A DNA stretch of 64,000 bases from Neobacillus rhizosphaerae (GTDB lineage Bacteria > Bacillota > Bacilli > Bacillales > Cytobacillaceae). Shown piece by piece: positions 8,390-19,115 of this stretch. The position numbers were made by a program, and so were the translations under genes. The notes beneath the pieces are model-generated. The model was not told the origin of the DNA. It searched no databases and saw only the letters and a program-made list of their open reading frames with translations. Position 1 is the first letter of the stretch. Each line of letters begins with the position of its first letter. The DNA lies in contig NZ_CALBWS010000022.1 of the NCBI RefSeq assembly GCF_937468385.1, positions 1 through 64,000 of the forward strand, written 5' to 3'.

Positions 8390-9148
8390 TTAGTTTGCTC
8401 TTTCTTGCTTCACTTCGGTATTTATTAGATTCCAATGACCACGATTATAATTCCAGGTTGACTCAACTATTGCGATTGTGTCAGCATTTGCGACTCCTGT
8501 AACTCTTTGACAACCTTTTAACCCTACCTTTTTCCCTCCTAATTGAATCGGCTTTAGGCTGTTAAACCCATTAACCGCCAATTCTGTCGGTTCATTGAGC
8601 TTTCCTTTATAGTAAAGACCTAATGTTTTGTAATATTTCTTACGGTCCTTTAAATCAAACAAATAAGTTTTCTCGGTTTGCAGCAGTTTTATTTCTGCTT
8701 TATATCCATTTAGGAAATTGGCATCCATTTCTAGAGGATCTGGTACAGTTAGGTCGGTGTGAACAAAATCCTTTAAGGAATATAAATAGGTAACGACTAT
8801 GCCTCCGCTTCCACCAGTAAAAACAGTCGCGAACAAATCCTTCACCTTATCGTGGTTTAAGTCAACAAGCTGTAGTGCCGCTTTAGAACCACTATCTAAG
8901 GGAAATGTATAGGTTTTCATATTAGATGCAGTTACCTCTATGAAAACTTTTTTCAAATAAGATGCTTCATCCTGATAAGGAATACCCTTTAAAGAAATGA
9001 CTTCAGCTTTTCCATCACCTGTAATATCTGCTTCCTCTTTTGAAATTGTCACAACCTTTGCTTTTTCTTCTAACGCATATACCCCAGTAATTGCTGTTAG
9101 TGAGATGAGAAAAAACGAAGTGATCACCAGTAAAATCTCTTTTTTCAT
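8390..9148 (-). CDS. secreted VCBS/FG-GAP-like repeat protein
   Basis: 252 aa with a clear signal peptide (MKKEILLVITSFFLISLTAITGVYA, cut near residue 25). Two Ca-binding-like loops, ADITGDGKAEVISL and LVDLNHDKVKDLF, have the D-x-[DN]-x-[DG] spacing seen in VCBS/FG-GAP repeats. The remainder is beta-rich and ends KQERAN. ATG 9148 follows GGAGGGG by 6 nt. It probably faces the outside of the membrane or is released; no enzymatic motif was found. It is a single-gene transcript between two terminators. Confidence 0.65.
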   Translation of the reverse strand: MKKEILLVITSFFLISLTAITGVYALEEKAKVVTISKEEADITGDGKAEVISLKGIPYQDEASYLKKVFIEVTASNMKTYTFPLDSGSKAALQLVDLNHDKVKDLFATVFTGGSGGIVVTYLYSLKDFVHTDLTVPDPLEMDANFLNGYKAEIKLLQTEKTYLFDLKDRKKYYKTLGLYYKGKLNEPTELAVNGFNSLKPIQLGGKKVGLKGCQRVTGVANADTIAIVESTWNYNRGHWNLINTEVKQERAN

Positions 9149-9271
9149 CCTTTTCCCCTCCATCCTCAATTAGTAGTAGTATGTCCAAATATGGAAAAAA
9201 GATGAAAAAAAATTAGCAAAAGCGCCTTGGTCAAGCCCGATTTAGGGAGACTTAGGCGCTGAAACTAAAAA

Positions 9272-9296
9272 GGACTCTCTTTTTCCAAGAGAGTCC
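9272..9296 (-). terminator. terminator of parE-parC
   Basis: GGACTCTC and GAGAGTCC form a stem, followed on the minus strand by TTTTT. A further AGCGCC/GGCGCT hairpin lies just downstream at 9223-9260. Confidence 0.85.
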
Positions 9297-9306
9297 ACTA
9301 AAAAAC

Positions 9307-11745
9307 TTATTCACTTGGATTTTCTGGACTACTCACTTTCCAAACAGTAGTTACCTTGCCATTATCCCCCTCATCGAGGATAAACGAACCGTTTGAGTAG
9401 CGGTCATTTAAGCGAATATCACTTGCTTTAAGCGTTTCAGTATAGCCTTTTTCAGTTTGAATATTGATTACGTCTTGGTCACGAGCAACAACAAAGCCCA
9501 TGATCCGATGCGGATTCGCTTTAAGCTCCCTAAGAATGACGACGCCACGCTTCGCACGAGATGCTATTTCGAACTCCTTCAACTTCATTCGTTTCACAGC
9601 TCCACGCTGGGTGGAAATAACGATGGTTTCATTGCTGTTAGGGGGGATAATTTTACCGCCAACAACATAATCACCATCTTTTAAGTTGATTCCTTTCACA
9701 CCTGCAGCACGAATACCAACAATACTGATTTCTTCTTCAGGGAACCAGAGAGCGTAACCATAATGGGAGATTAAGAAAAGCTCCATGGTTCCATCTGTCA
9801 GGTGAACATCAATGACTTGATCATCATCCTTAAGATTAACGCCAACAAGTGGTTTCGAATACCGCTGTGCTTTGTAGGCTTTTAGTTCTGTTTTCTTGAC
9901 CATACCATTTTTTGTGACAAAAACTAAGAATCCATCTGTCTCAAAATCCTTGACTGGAATGGCTTGAATAATTTCCTCATCGCGTTCGATTGGAATGATG
10001 TTTGCTACATGCTGTCCAAGGTCCTTCCAGCGGATATCTGGCAGCTCGTGAACTGGACAGAATAAGTAATTTCCTTTATTCGTGAACAGAAGCAAGACAT
10101 CCTTAGTATTCATATCAAGCTGTGCAAGCAGACGATCGGAATCTTTCATAGCAAGGTCTTGACCATTTGAAGCAGCATAGGAACGCCCGCTGGTTCGTTT
10201 TACATAACCATGTTTTGTTACTGTTACTATTACATCTTCACTTGGAACCATAACTTCAAGATTAATTTTCAATTCTTCAATTTCTGCTTCAACCTTAGAA
10301 CGACGTTCATCAGCAAAGCGTTTTTTCACTTCTTTTAAATCCTTTTTAATAACAGATAAAAGCTTTTTTTCACTCGCTAAAATGCTTGTAAGTTCTTCGA
10401 CTATTTTTGCTAATTCTTCTGCTTCCTGCCTTAATGCTGTGATATCAGTATTTGTTAAACGATAAAGCTGTAAGGAAACGATGGCTTCCGCTTGAAGCTC
10501 TGTAAATGCATATTTCGCGATTAAATTGTCCTTCGCATCACGTTTATCTTTAGATGCCCGGATAGTAGCGATCACTTCATCTAGAATGGATAAAGCTTTC
10601 ATTAACCCTTCAACAATATGCTGACGTTCCTTGGCTTTGTTAAGCTCGAACTCCGATCTTTTTGTTACGACTTCCTTTTGATGCTCAATATAAGCATCTA
10701 GTAATTCACGTAGTCCCATTAATTTTGGACGCTTTTTATGGATGGCGACCATATTAAAATTATAGGTAACTTGGAGATCACTATTTTTATAAAGATAATT
10801 TAGAACACCTGCAGCATCGGCATCCTTTTTTAACTCTATGACGATTCTGAGCCCAGTCCGATCCGTTTCATCGCGGACTTCAGAAATCCCTTCTACTTTC
10901 CGGTCAAGGCGGAATTCATCGATTTTTTTGACAAGATTCGCCTTATTGACCTCGTACGGTATTTCAGTTACAACAATTTGTTGTTTGCCGCCGCGAACCT
11001 CTTCAATATCAGCTTTACTGCGGACGATGATTTTGCCTTTACCAGTTTCATAGGCTTTTTTAATGCCATCGATTCCTTGAATAATCCCGCCTGTTGGGAA
11101 ATCAGGACCTTTGATAATGGTCATTAACTCATCAATAGTAGCATCCTGTTGGTCCATTCTCATTATGACGCCATCGATGATTTCACCAAGATGGTGTGGA
11201 GGAATATCAGTCGCATAGCCGGCAGAAATGCCTGTTGAACCATTAACGAGTAAGTTCGGAAACATTGCAGGCAGTACTGTTGGTTCCTTTGAGGTATCAT
11301 CAAAGTTTGGAATAAATTCAACCGTTTGTTTTTCAATATCACGCAAAAGTTCTGCGGCAATCGCTGAAAGTCTTGCTTCTGTATAACGCATCGCTGCCGG
11401 TGGATCACCATCAACACTACCGTTGTTTCCGTGCATTTGGACGAGGACATTCCTAACCTTCCAGTCCTGACTCATCCGAACCATTGCTTCGTAAACAGAG
11501 GAATCACCATGTGGGTGGTAGTTACCGATTACGTTTCCAACCGTTTTTGCTGATTTACGAAAACCTTTTTCATGTGTATTCCCTTCGACATGCATCGCAT
11601 AGAGAATTCTTCGTTGCACCGGTTTTAAGCCGTCCCTTGCATCCGGCAGGGCACGTTCTTGAATAATGTACTTACTATATCTGCCAAAACGATCACCAAG
11701 CACATCTTCTAGAGGTAAGTCACGGAATTTTTCAGTTGCACTCAT
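9307..11745 (-). CDS. parC: DNA topoisomerase IV subunit A
   Basis: 812 aa, the usual ParC length. The winged-helix part contains [19 protein letters not shown] and the catalytic Tyr lies in [11 protein letters not shown]; six C-terminal blades follow (from about residue 500). The Ser in GDSS and the Glu four residues on, the usual quinolone-resistance positions, look wild type. With ParE it decatenates daughter chromosomes. It is ParC rather than GyrA because the C-terminal GyrA box is missing and it overlaps parE by 4 bp (ATGA), as elsewhere in Firmicutes. Confidence 0.95.
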   Translation of the reverse strand: MSATEKFRDLPLEDVLGDRFGRYSKYIIQERALPDARDGLKPVQRRILYAMHVEGNTHEKGFRKSAKTVGNVIGNYHPHGDSSVYEAMVRMSQDWKVRNVLVQMHGNNGSVDGDPPAAMRYTEARLSAIAAELLRDIEKQTVEFIPNFDDTSKEPTVLPAMFPNLLVNGSTGISAGYATDIPPHHLGEIIDGVIMRMDQQDATIDELMTIIKGPDFPTGGIIQGIDGIKKAYETGKGKIIVRSKADIEEVRGGKQQIVVTEIPYEVNKANLVKKIDEFRLDRKVEGISEVRDETDRTGLRIVIELKKDADAAGVLNYLYKNSDLQVTYNFNMVAIHKKRPKLMGLRELLDAYIEHQKEVVTKRSEFELNKAKERQHIVEGLMKALSILDEVIATIRASKDKRDAKDNLIAKYAFTELQAEAIVSLQLYRLTNTDITALRQEAEELAKIVEELTSILASEKKLLSVIKKDLKEVKKRFADERRSKVEAEIEELKINLEVMVPSEDVIVTVTKHGYVKRTSGRSYAASNGQDLAMKDSDRLLAQLDMNTKDVLLLFTNKGNYLFCPVHELPDIRWKDLGQHVANIIPIERDEEIIQAIPVKDFETDGFLVFVTKNGMVKKTELKAYKAQRYSKPLVGVNLKDDDQVIDVHLTDGTMELFLISHYGYALWFPEEEISIVGIRAAGVKGINLKDGDYVVGGKIIPPNSNETIVISTQRGAVKRMKLKEFEIASRAKRGVVILRELKANPHRIMGFVVARDQDVINIQTEKGYTETLKASDIRLNDRYSNGSFILDEGDNGKVTTVWKVSSPENPSE

Positions 11746-13721
11746 CCTTCAGAACCCTCCTCAGAGACCGTAATATTTTCATTCTCTAAAATCGTGTCAT
11801 CTTCTTCCAACCCGAATGCCACATTATTTTCAATCCATTTACGACGGGGTTCAACCTTGTCGCCCATTAGGGTTGTAATACGGCGTTCCGCTCTGGCAAG
11901 ATCATCTATTTTTACACGAATTAATGTCCGGGTTTCTGGATCCATGGTTGTTTCCCAAAGTTGGTCGGCATTCATTTCGCCAAGACCTTTATAGCGTTGA
12001 ATGATGTAGCCTCTTCCAACCTTTTTCAACGCACCCTGAAGTTCATCTTCATTCCAGGCATACTCGATTATTTCCTTTTTACCTGTTCCTTTACTCACTT
12101 TATAAAGTGGAGGAAGGGCAATGAACACTTTTCTGGCTTCGACGAGCGGTTTCATATAACGATAAAAGAAAGTAAGCAATAACACTTGAATATGTGCCCC
12201 ATCTGTATCAGCATCGGTCATAATGATAATTTTATCGTAGTTAATATCTTCCACATTGAAATCCGTGCCAACGCCGCCGCCGATAGCATGGATAATTGTA
12301 TTGATTTCTTCATTTTTAAAAATATCTGCCAGTTTAGCTTTTTCTGTATTAATTACCTTACCTCGTAATGGTAAAACAGCCTGGAAGCGGCGATCTCTTC
12401 CTTGTTTCGCTGAACCGCCCGCGGAGTCACCCTCGACAAGATAAAGTTCATTTTTTTGCGGATTGCGTGATTGTGCCGGTGTTAGTTTCCCTGACAAAAC
12501 AGTCTCAGAACGCTTGCGCTTTTTACCACTTCTTGCGTCTTCACGCGCTTTTCGAGCAGCCTCACGAGCTTGGTATGCTTTTATTGACTTTTTTATCAGA
12601 AGGGAGCTAATATCCGGGTTTTCTTCAAGAAAGTAAGAAAGGTGCTCAGATACAACTGCATCTACAGCGGACCTTGCTTCACTTGTTCCCAATTTCCCTT
12701 TTGTTTGTCCTTCAAACTGGAGCAGCTCTTCCGGGATTCTGACAGAGATAATGGCGGATAACCCTTCACGAATATCAGCACCATCAAGGTTTTTGTCCTT
12801 CTCTTTTAAGAAAGATACCTTACGGGCATAATCGTTAAATACTCGGGTCATCGCAGTTTTCGAACCTGCTTCATGTGTACCGCCATCCCGGGTACGGACA
12901 TTGTTGACAAATGATAGCATATTTTCTGAATAGCCATCATTAAATTGAAAAGCAAAATCAACTTCAATACCATTCTGAGCGCCTTCAAAGCTGATGACAG
13001 GATGCAGGACATCCTTTTCTTCGTTTAAATATTCAACAAAGGCTTCAATGCCATTTTCATAGTGAAATACTTCATGTAGGTTATTTCTGTCATCGATAAT
13101 TTCGATTTTTAATCCTTTTAACAAGAAGGCTGACTCTCGTAACCTCTCACATAAGGTTTCAAAATTATAAGTAGTTGTCGAAAAAATCAATGGATCGGGT
13201 TTAAAATGAATCGTCGTTCCGGTTTGATTGGTTTTTCCGATTTTTTCAAGTGTCGTAACAGGCTTGCCACCATTTTCAAATCGCTGTTCATAGACGAAGC
13301 CGTCCCGTTTGATGGTGACGGTTAACCATTCTGATAACGCATTGACGACAGAGGCACCAACACCATGGAGCCCGCCACTTGTCTTATATCCGCCCTGACC
13401 AAATTTACCGCCAGCATGAAGCACTGTTAATATGACCTCAGGTGTCGGTTTCCCCATTTTATGCATACCGGTAGGCATTCCGCGTCCTTTATCAATAACA
13501 CTAATGGAATTATCTTTGTGAATTTTCACAATAATTTGATCACCAAATCCACCGAGTGCTTCATCGACAGAATTGTCGACAATTTCATAAACGAGATGGT
13601 GAAGACCTCGTGAATCGGTGCTGCCAATGTACATTCCAGGTCGTTTTCTAACTGCCTCAAGACCTTCTAGTACCTGTATGGCATCATCATTATAATCAAA
13701 AGCTTGTTGATTCCTTGCCAC
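11742..13721 (-). CDS. parE: DNA topoisomerase IV subunit B
   Basis: 659 aa. GHKL ATPase motifs are visible ([35 protein letters not shown]), followed by the transducer and TOPRIM segments ([28 protein letters not shown]). It supplies ATP turnover to ParC. GTG 13721 follows AAGGGG by 8 nt; the longer open frame to 13772 has no ribosome site. It is first in the parE-parC operon, in the same neighbourhood as in B. subtilis (plsY-yneT-parE-parC). Confidence 0.95.
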   Translation of the reverse strand: MARNQQAFDYNDDAIQVLEGLEAVRKRPGMYIGSTDSRGLHHLVYEIVDNSVDEALGGFGDQIIVKIHKDNSISVIDKGRGMPTGMHKMGKPTPEVILTVLHAGGKFGQGGYKTSGGLHGVGASVVNALSEWLTVTIKRDGFVYEQRFENGGKPVTTLEKIGKTNQTGTTIHFKPDPLIFSTTTYNFETLCERLRESAFLLKGLKIEIIDDRNNLHEVFHYENGIEAFVEYLNEEKDVLHPVISFEGAQNGIEVDFAFQFNDGYSENMLSFVNNVRTRDGGTHEAGSKTAMTRVFNDYARKVSFLKEKDKNLDGADIREGLSAIISVRIPEELLQFEGQTKGKLGTSEARSAVDAVVSEHLSYFLEENPDISSLLIKKSIKAYQAREAARKAREDARSGKKRKRSETVLSGKLTPAQSRNPQKNELYLVEGDSAGGSAKQGRDRRFQAVLPLRGKVINTEKAKLADIFKNEEINTIIHAIGGGVGTDFNVEDINYDKIIIMTDADTDGAHIQVLLLTFFYRYMKPLVEARKVFIALPPLYKVSKGTGKKEIIEYAWNEDELQGALKKVGRGYIIQRYKGLGEMNADQLWETTMDPETRTLIRVKIDDLARAERRITTLMGDKVEPRRKWIENNVAFGLEEDDTILENENITVSEEGSEG

Positions 13722-13768
13722 TAAAATACCCCTTTCATACTTACAAACCGTAAATGGCATTAAACCGA

Positions 13769-13938
13769 CCATCTACTTTGGAAAAATTAATAATTTCAAT
13801 GCCCCAGCCTAACATCATATAGGCGGTGCGAGCATAGCCAAGCTTCATCTGTTTAAAATGATAAACGGTATAAATTTCACTCTAACTCGATGTGCTGATT
13901 CGTTTATGCGGTGCTCGGCCCTTTTCCAGATCATAAAC
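13769..13938. repeat. dispersed intergenic repeat, copy 1
   Basis: Starts CCATCTACTTT, contains CCTAACATCATATAGGCGGT and ends GCGGTGCTCGGCCCTTTTCC. Matching, diverged copies lie at 16723-16877 and 25790-25950, and an inverted partial copy at 19012-19058. All are intergenic; copies 1 and 2 sit just upstream of minus-strand genes. Confidence 0.7.
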
Positions 13939-13989
13939 ATCCTTCAAATTGCTAAATAACTAATTTTATTTATCATTCGTTTATATGAG

Positions 13990-14208
13990 TCATTTATCCT
14001 TTATTAAAAATAAAATAGAACCCATGTTTGCCGCTTTAATTCTAACCAACATTAAAGGAAATAACAACTTCTTTATGGGAAACATATTTCGTGCTGCCTT
14101 TTGACACTTACCCATATGTATGTTTTCTATCCCGAATGTGCTTGCGACATCTATGCTTAATTGTAGCGATTTATTTCGATTTGGCAAATACGTAATTTGA
14201 AACAACAT
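13990..14208 (-). other. doubtful open frame and AT-rich spacer
   Basis: A 72-codon open frame exists on the minus strand but has no ribosome binding site and no recognisable family. It may be chance or a decayed gene. Nothing else was seen between the repeat and the yneT terminator. Confidence 0.15.
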
Positions 14209-14250
14209 AATATTGTAATATTATTCTTGTATTTTTTAGGAAGTAAAAAT

Positions 14251-14280
14251 AAAAAACTGCCAAACATATAGCAGTTTTTT
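14251..14280. terminator. terminator after yneT
   Basis: AAAAAACTGC, loop of 10, GCAGTTTTTT; it works on both strands on paper. It lies 12 bases past the yneT stop. Confidence 0.8.
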
Positions 14281-14291
14281 CTTGATACACT

Positions 14292-14705
14292 TTATCTTGT
14301 TAGCGCATGTTCGACTTTTATGCAGCGATCCATTACAACCGTGTAGCCATTTTCTTTTAAAAATTTATAAGCTTCTTCATTGGCAAGACCTAGTTGGGCC
14401 CAATAAACGTCAGCATCAATCTTATCAAATTCCTTGGCCACATCAAACAATTGCTCAGAGCGGCGGAATACATTAACGATGTCTACATGACCTTCAATGT
14501 CCATTAGTGAGGCTACTGCTTTTACTCCAAGAACTTCATCGATGGTCGGATTTACTGGAATAATTACATATCCTGCTTTCTGCATTGCCGCAGAAACTTG
14601 GTAGGACGTTCGTTCTGGATTATTACTTAACCCTACGACAGCTATTGTTTTGGCTTTTTTTAAAATAGCCCCAATTTCTTCGCGACTTGGATTTTCAATG
14701 GCCAA
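14292..14705 (-). CDS. yneT: CoA-binding domain protein YneT
   Basis: 137 aa Rossmann-fold CoA-binding protein. The first strand and loop read TIAVVGLSNNPERTSYQVS, followed by GYVIIPVNPTIDEVLG and VDIVNVFRR, the usual pattern of the YccU/YneT family. Its function is not established; it may bind CoA or a nucleotide. The start is TTG 14705, with AAGGAG 8 nt upstream. It occupies the place between plsY and parE that yneT has in B. subtilis. Confidence 0.85.
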   Translation of the reverse strand: MAIENPSREEIGAILKKAKTIAVVGLSNNPERTSYQVSAAMQKAGYVIIPVNPTIDEVLGVKAVASLMDIEGHVDIVNVFRRSEQLFDVAKEFDKIDADVYWAQLGLANEEAYKFLKENGYTVVMDRCIKVEHALTR

Positions 14706-14779
14706 GATTACCACTCCTTAGGTTGTTTTCTTTATTTTACCTTTTTTTAATAAAAAAACATAATAAAGGGATTTAAATA

Positions 14780-14804
14780 AAGCTCCCAAATTTATTGGGA
14801 GCTT
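14780..14804. terminator. terminator of the histidine kinase gene
   Basis: AAGCTCCCAA and TTGGGAGCTT form a perfect 10-bp stem 15 bases past the kinase stop. Confidence 0.6.
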
Positions 14805-14818
14805 ATAAAAAATAGCAT

Positions 14819-15757
14819 TTAAACAGAAATAAGATCTGGTTTATAAGCTGCGTTTACTTTCGGGACTGAAAGACAGAACCGCGCTCCGTCACCAGTGTTT
14901 TCTAGTGATACACTTCCATTCATATTCTCAAGAATCATCTTCGTCATATAAAGTCCGAGGCCGGTTCCATGATTCCTGGTGGTAAAATACGGGTCGAATA
15001 TCTTATTAAGTAGAGCAGGCTCGATCCCGCCAGCATTATCAATGAATTCAGCGCGCACACAATCTTCTGTTTCGTCTAATTTAATTAATAATTTTCGATT
15101 GGGAATGTCTCCCTGAACAAAAGCATCCCTTGCGTTTGTTAAAATATTTAGGACAACCTGGCTATATTCATTCGGAAACCCATAAGCAATTTGTTGCCCT
15201 CGATACTCAAATTCTACTTGGATTCCATGATTTTTAAGGCTGGAGGAAAAAATGGACAAAGCATCTTCTATCGATTCCCCTACGGAGAAAGGACTTTTTT
15301 CCTGGTTTGGCGTGTAGAATTTCCGAAAATCATTAATAGTACGTGTCATTTGTTTAATTTGTATCATGCTCTCTCTAATAAAACGGTCAATATATTGGTC
15401 ATCAATTTCACCAAACTCCAGTGCTTCCCTTACGTCCTGGATTAAAAGTGATAAACTATTTATGGGTTGACGCCATTGATGACCAATGCTGGCAATCATT
15501 TCACCCATAGCAGCAAGTCTGGAGTGCTGGATTAAAATATGATCTTTCTCCCTAGTCTTCGCAACTTCTTCCTCAATTCGTTTTTCTAAAGTTTGATTTA
15601 ATGTTTTCATCACTTCATATTTTTCTTCTAACTCCCGATAGCTTTTTTCACGTGCTTTTAGCCTTTTCATAAGCTCACGGTCCTTTAGGAAATTTTGGAA
15701 GATCACAAAAATAAAACTGCCAATAACTAAGGATAAAAAAATATAGAAAAAAAGCAC
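14819..15757 (-). CDS. membrane-anchored sensor histidine kinase
   Basis: 312 aa. One N-terminal membrane helix (residues about 1-20) is followed by a coiled coil (25-75) and no extracellular sensor. The H-box is ASIGHQWRQPINSL, the N-box ILTNARDAF, G1 DNAGGI, F-box FDPYFTTR and G2 GTGLGLYM. GTG 15757 follows GAAGGTGA. It lies 15 bp downstream of the response-regulator/diguanylate-cyclase gene, so the two probably form a two-component pair that tunes c-di-GMP. The signal is probably sensed in the cytoplasm or through the coiled coil. Confidence 0.85.
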   Translation of the reverse strand: MLFFYIFLSLVIGSFIFVIFQNFLKDRELMKRLKAREKSYRELEEKYEVMKTLNQTLEKRIEEEVAKTREKDHILIQHSRLAAMGEMIASIGHQWRQPINSLSLLIQDVREALEFGEIDDQYIDRFIRESMIQIKQMTRTINDFRKFYTPNQEKSPFSVGESIEDALSIFSSSLKNHGIQVEFEYRGQQIAYGFPNEYSQVVLNILTNARDAFVQGDIPNRKLLIKLDETEDCVRAEFIDNAGGIEPALLNKIFDPYFTTRNHGTGLGLYMTKMILENMNGSVSLENTGDGARFCLSVPKVNAAYKPDLISV

Positions 15758-15772
15758 TTATTTCACCTTCAA

Positions 15773-16678
15773 TCATTCTTTGTTATAAATGGTTACACAG
15801 TTTCGTCCTTTATTTTTTGACTGATAAAGGGCTTGTTCTGCCTCTTGAATCAGTTCATTTTTCGATTTCTTTGTTGAATACTCGGCAATTCCGAAGCTGC
15901 AGGTTAAATGACTTATATTTTTAAAGGGAAAATCTTCAATAATACATCGGAGGGATTCTGCTAACTCTGCAGCATTTTGACTATCTGTACCTGGGATAAG
16001 CAGGATAAACTCTTCATCACCCCAGCGAGCATAGAAATCACATTCTCTTATCCGCTGTTGGATGATCGTCGAGATTGTAACTAACACCTTATCTCCCGCC
16101 TGGTGTCCAAAACAATCATTTGCATTTTTAAAGCTATCAATATTCATCATAATAATTGAAAAAAACTGGTCAAATTGTTCGGCTTGCCTCATTTCACTAG
16201 CTAGAATTTCATGAAACTTCAAACGGTTGAAACTATTTGTTAATGAATCCATCATGGCAAAATCTTTTTCTAGTTTAATTTGTTGAATAGATTCATGAAT
16301 TGCTTCTAAAAACTGGTTTAAATCAATTGGTTTTAAGATAAAATGATTGACGTTATGTTCAATCGATTGGATGTTTAAGTCATTCTCCTCTTGAGCAGTG
16401 GTCACAATGACCTGAACTTTATCATTAAGCTCGCGAATTTTTTTTATCATCTCTAAACCGCTCTTATGAGTCATTTTTATATCGACGATAATTAAGTCTG
16501 GATGGTACCGCTGATAGAGCTGGAAGCCTTCAACACCGTCATTAGCAACATGAATGGTAGCAAACCGACGATTTAGAATACGAAGAAGTTTCTCCCGAGA
16601 AAACCTTTCATCCTCTACATATAAAACACGAACATCAGGATACTTATGATAGAGATATTCCATTATATTTCTTGCCAT
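15773..16678 (-). CDS. response regulator with GGDEF domain
   Basis: 301 aa: a receiver domain (residues about 15-130; phosphoacceptor Asp in LIIVDIKM, Lys in HFILKPID), then a GGDEF domain (about 150-298). The signature reads RWGDEEF, so the second Gly of GG(D/E)EF is Asp. Such GDEEF variants exist among cyclases, but activity is not certain. No inhibitory RxxD site is obvious. ATG 16678 follows GAGGTGA. It is the first gene of the two-gene operon with the kinase. Confidence 0.85.
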   Translation of the reverse strand: MARNIMEYLYHKYPDVRVLYVEDERFSREKLLRILNRRFATIHVANDGVEGFQLYQRYHPDLIIVDIKMTHKSGLEMIKKIRELNDKVQVIVTTAQEENDLNIQSIEHNVNHFILKPIDLNQFLEAIHESIQQIKLEKDFAMMDSLTNSFNRLKFHEILASEMRQAEQFDQFFSIIMMNIDSFKNANDCFGHQAGDKVLVTISTIIQQRIRECDFYARWGDEEFILLIPGTDSQNAAELAESLRCIIEDFPFKNISHLTCSFGIAEYSTKKSKNELIQEAEQALYQSKNKGRNCVTIYNKE

Positions 16679-16722
16679 GTTTATCACCTCAATTTTTATC
16701 ACGTAAATGGGATTTCACACTA

Positions 16723-16877
16723 CCATCTACTTTCATTCAAAGCCCCAACCTAACAAAATAAAGGCGGTATGAGCAGAGCTAAGCTACACCTAATTAGTAG
16801 TGAAAATTGTATAGTTTACACGACGACCGGATAAATGGAATCCGTTATTGCGGCGCTCCGCCCCTTTTTCACAAAAT
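16723..16877. repeat. dispersed intergenic repeat, copy 2
   Basis: CCATCTACTTT, then CCTAACAAAATAAAGGCGGT and GCGGCGCTCCGCCCCTTTTTC in the order found in copy 1. It lies upstream of the regulator gene. A hairpin (AAAACCGACC/GGCCGGTTTT, about 16883-16922) follows. Confidence 0.7.
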
Positions 16878-17069
16878 ATATATAGAAAACCGACCAATGT
16901 TCGTGTCGATTCGGCCGGTTTTGAATACGCTCTTTATTTGATTTTATCTAAATTATAGGGTGTCAATTCCCCGCTTTCAATAAATTAACAAATGGTTTGA
17001 AAATTCTCCATATTTTTGTAATAAAATTGACTTTATTTGTTCTTACTTTAGACAACTAAAGAATAAAAT

Positions 17070-17093
17070 AAAGGACCACCAATGCGGTCCTTT
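17070..17093 (-). terminator. terminator of the GH18 gene
   Basis: AAAGGACC and GGTCCTTT with an 8-nt loop, 9 bases past the stop codon. Confidence 0.7.
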
Positions 17094-17102
17094 AACTTTT
17101 AC

Positions 17103-18842
17103 TTATTTTTGTGATACTGCTTTTGCGGCATTTAAATCTAATGCTGTCCATGCTGTTGGGTCACCAAAAGCTCTAGACCACGTCCCAACACCAGCTAATT
17201 GATATTTTACAGCTAAAGCTGCTCGTTTTTGTAACGATAATTCATCTTCAATCCATATTTTAAAGGTAGCTTTTTCTACCTCATCGTAATATTCTGCATA
17301 ATTTTGACCGCTTTCTTCATCAAAAGTCGGCTGCAGACCTTTTTCAGTCAACCAGGCTTTGACCTTATCCATCGCCAACGCCTTTGCGGTGACCTCAAGG
17401 GAACCATCGGGATTTATCTGTTCTTTCCATAGTCTTGCATATAAGGGAACACCAAGAACCAACTTCTCATTTGGAACTTCAGTCAGCAAATTTTGAAGGT
17501 TCCTTTCGACCCACGGCAAGCTTGCCACACTTCCAGATCCGGATGAAGCACCTGTATGTTCATCATAGGCCATTACGATCAAATAATCGGCAATTTTAGC
17601 AAGTTTTGTTCTTTCATAGAAGGATGACCAGTTGTTGTTTTCACCTGCAGAAAAGGTTATATCCAATGATCCGGCAAGGCCAGCATCATGAAGGTAAGGC
17701 ATTGCCTCCCTAATGAATTGTGTAACAAACGGTCCATCCTCTTGATTTACGTTTTCAATATCAAAATTAATTCCTTGAAGCTGATACATCTGACTAAAAT
17801 GAAGCAATTGCCGGATAATCGTTTGGCGTGTTTCAAAGTCTTTTAATGCCTCATGAGTGAGTTTAGGATCAAAGGAATTTGAAAACACTCCCCAAACTTG
17901 ATAGCCTTTTGCTTGCGCCCATTTACTATAGTCTAGAGAAGCAAGGTTTTTTATCGCTCCATCACTGCCAGCGAGGGAAAACCACGTGGGTGATACAACA
18001 TTTACTCCGTACATTTTAGGTATTTTTGAAGAGTCAGGATTTTTGGTATAAACCGCTTCCCACGTTAATTGAATCGGTCCATTCAGCTTGGGAATTTGAA
18101 AAGTATTGCTTTCGTGCATTACTTTGATGGTTATAGGCGCTCCCTTGTTAACAAAGTCTTTTTTGATATAGCCGCTTATTCCATTTGCCTTCCTAACGAG
18201 ATAATAATCCTTATTGTCCCCTTCAATGTTGACAATTTCATTTTTGGTCATTTCGGAAACGTATGACGACTGTAAAGTTGGTTTAGTACGCAATCTAAGC
18301 TTTTCTTTGTTGATATCCTTATTGGTTAATCTACCTTTCTCATACTTTTCACCATCTTTTTGAATCCAAATGGCCTTACTTTCAGGCAATTTCTTATACT
18401 GGATTGAATAAAAGGAGAGAATCGGATCAAGTGCGATGAAAATTTCCCCATTCATCGAAATAATAGGTGAGAGTTGTAAGTTGACGGTCTTTTGATTAAC
18501 GTAATAGGTTAGTGAATCTGTCGGCATTTGCACGACTTTATCTTGGGTTGTAATAATGACTGATTTTGACTTTTCATCATAAATGATGTTTTTGTCAATG
18601 TGTTCCTTCATGAAAGTAAATGGAACAAACATTGTATTTTTTTCAATAATGGCATTCCCTTGTTGAACTCCATCAAACAGAATCGGATTTTCTCCTTGGA
18701 AATATGATTTTTTATCAGTTGATGCAAAAGGATATAATAAGAGAAATATGGAAGACAATACAAGCAGTATTGCGATTATTAATCCTCCTACAATCCAACC
18801 TGTTGATAATTTTTTATTTTTATGGTAAGTAACACGTGCCAT
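17103..18842 (-). CDS. membrane-anchored GH18 family protein with SH3b domain
   Basis: 579 aa. A basic N-terminus and one membrane helix (about 17-42) are followed by a copper-amine-oxidase-like N-terminal domain (about 55-165), an SH3b segment (about 180-240, LRLRTKPTLQSSYVSEM) and a GH18 barrel (about 260-575). The catalytic strand is GINFDIENV, with the family's D-x-E, and YLIVMAYDEHTG matches the substrate-binding strand. It probably trims peptidoglycan or chitin-like glycans at the cell or spore surface. ATG 18842 follows AGGGGG. It is monocistronic, and related proteins in sporeformers are cortex or cell-wall hydrolases. Confidence 0.8.
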   Translation of the reverse strand: MARVTYHKNKKLSTGWIVGGLIIAILLVLSSIFLLLYPFASTDKKSYFQGENPILFDGVQQGNAIIEKNTMFVPFTFMKEHIDKNIIYDEKSKSVIITTQDKVVQMPTDSLTYYVNQKTVNLQLSPIISMNGEIFIALDPILSFYSIQYKKLPESKAIWIQKDGEKYEKGRLTNKDINKEKLRLRTKPTLQSSYVSEMTKNEIVNIEGDNKDYYLVRKANGISGYIKKDFVNKGAPITIKVMHESNTFQIPKLNGPIQLTWEAVYTKNPDSSKIPKMYGVNVVSPTWFSLAGSDGAIKNLASLDYSKWAQAKGYQVWGVFSNSFDPKLTHEALKDFETRQTIIRQLLHFSQMYQLQGINFDIENVNQEDGPFVTQFIREAMPYLHDAGLAGSLDITFSAGENNNWSSFYERTKLAKIADYLIVMAYDEHTGASSGSGSVASLPWVERNLQNLLTEVPNEKLVLGVPLYARLWKEQINPDGSLEVTAKALAMDKVKAWLTEKGLQPTFDEESGQNYAEYYDEVEKATFKIWIEDELSLQKRAALAVKYQLAGVGTWSRAFGDPTAWTALDLNAAKAVSQK

Positions 18843-19011
18843 AATTCGCTTCCCCCTCATTTCTATCGTAAGGTATCTTATTGGAAATGAGAAGGTATTT
18901 TTGCCATCGTTTTAAAACTTATTAGATTCAGAGATGTTTCGATTGCATGTTTGATAAATGAATTAGTGTTTTTTCGAAAATACATGGTAAAATAGGAGGA
19001 CTGGATCTTTT

Positions 19012-19058
19012 GTATGGAATAGGGGCATAGCGCCGCAAAACCGAATCAGAATATCCAG
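19012..19058 (-). repeat. dispersed intergenic repeat, partial inverted copy 4
   Basis: Read on the minus strand, GGATATTCTGATTCGG, then GCGGCGCT and CCCC(T)ATTCCATA match the 3' half of copies 1-3, closest to copy 3. Confidence 0.55.
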
Positions 19059-19115
19059 TTTGAGTATTAAATGAGTTGATACTCTTGAAAGTTTTTATTG
19101 AAGGAGAAATCGTTA

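Noticed and set aside
9307..13721. gyrA/gyrB
   Set aside because: The 4-bp overlap, protein lengths and the plsY-yneT context fit parE-parC instead.
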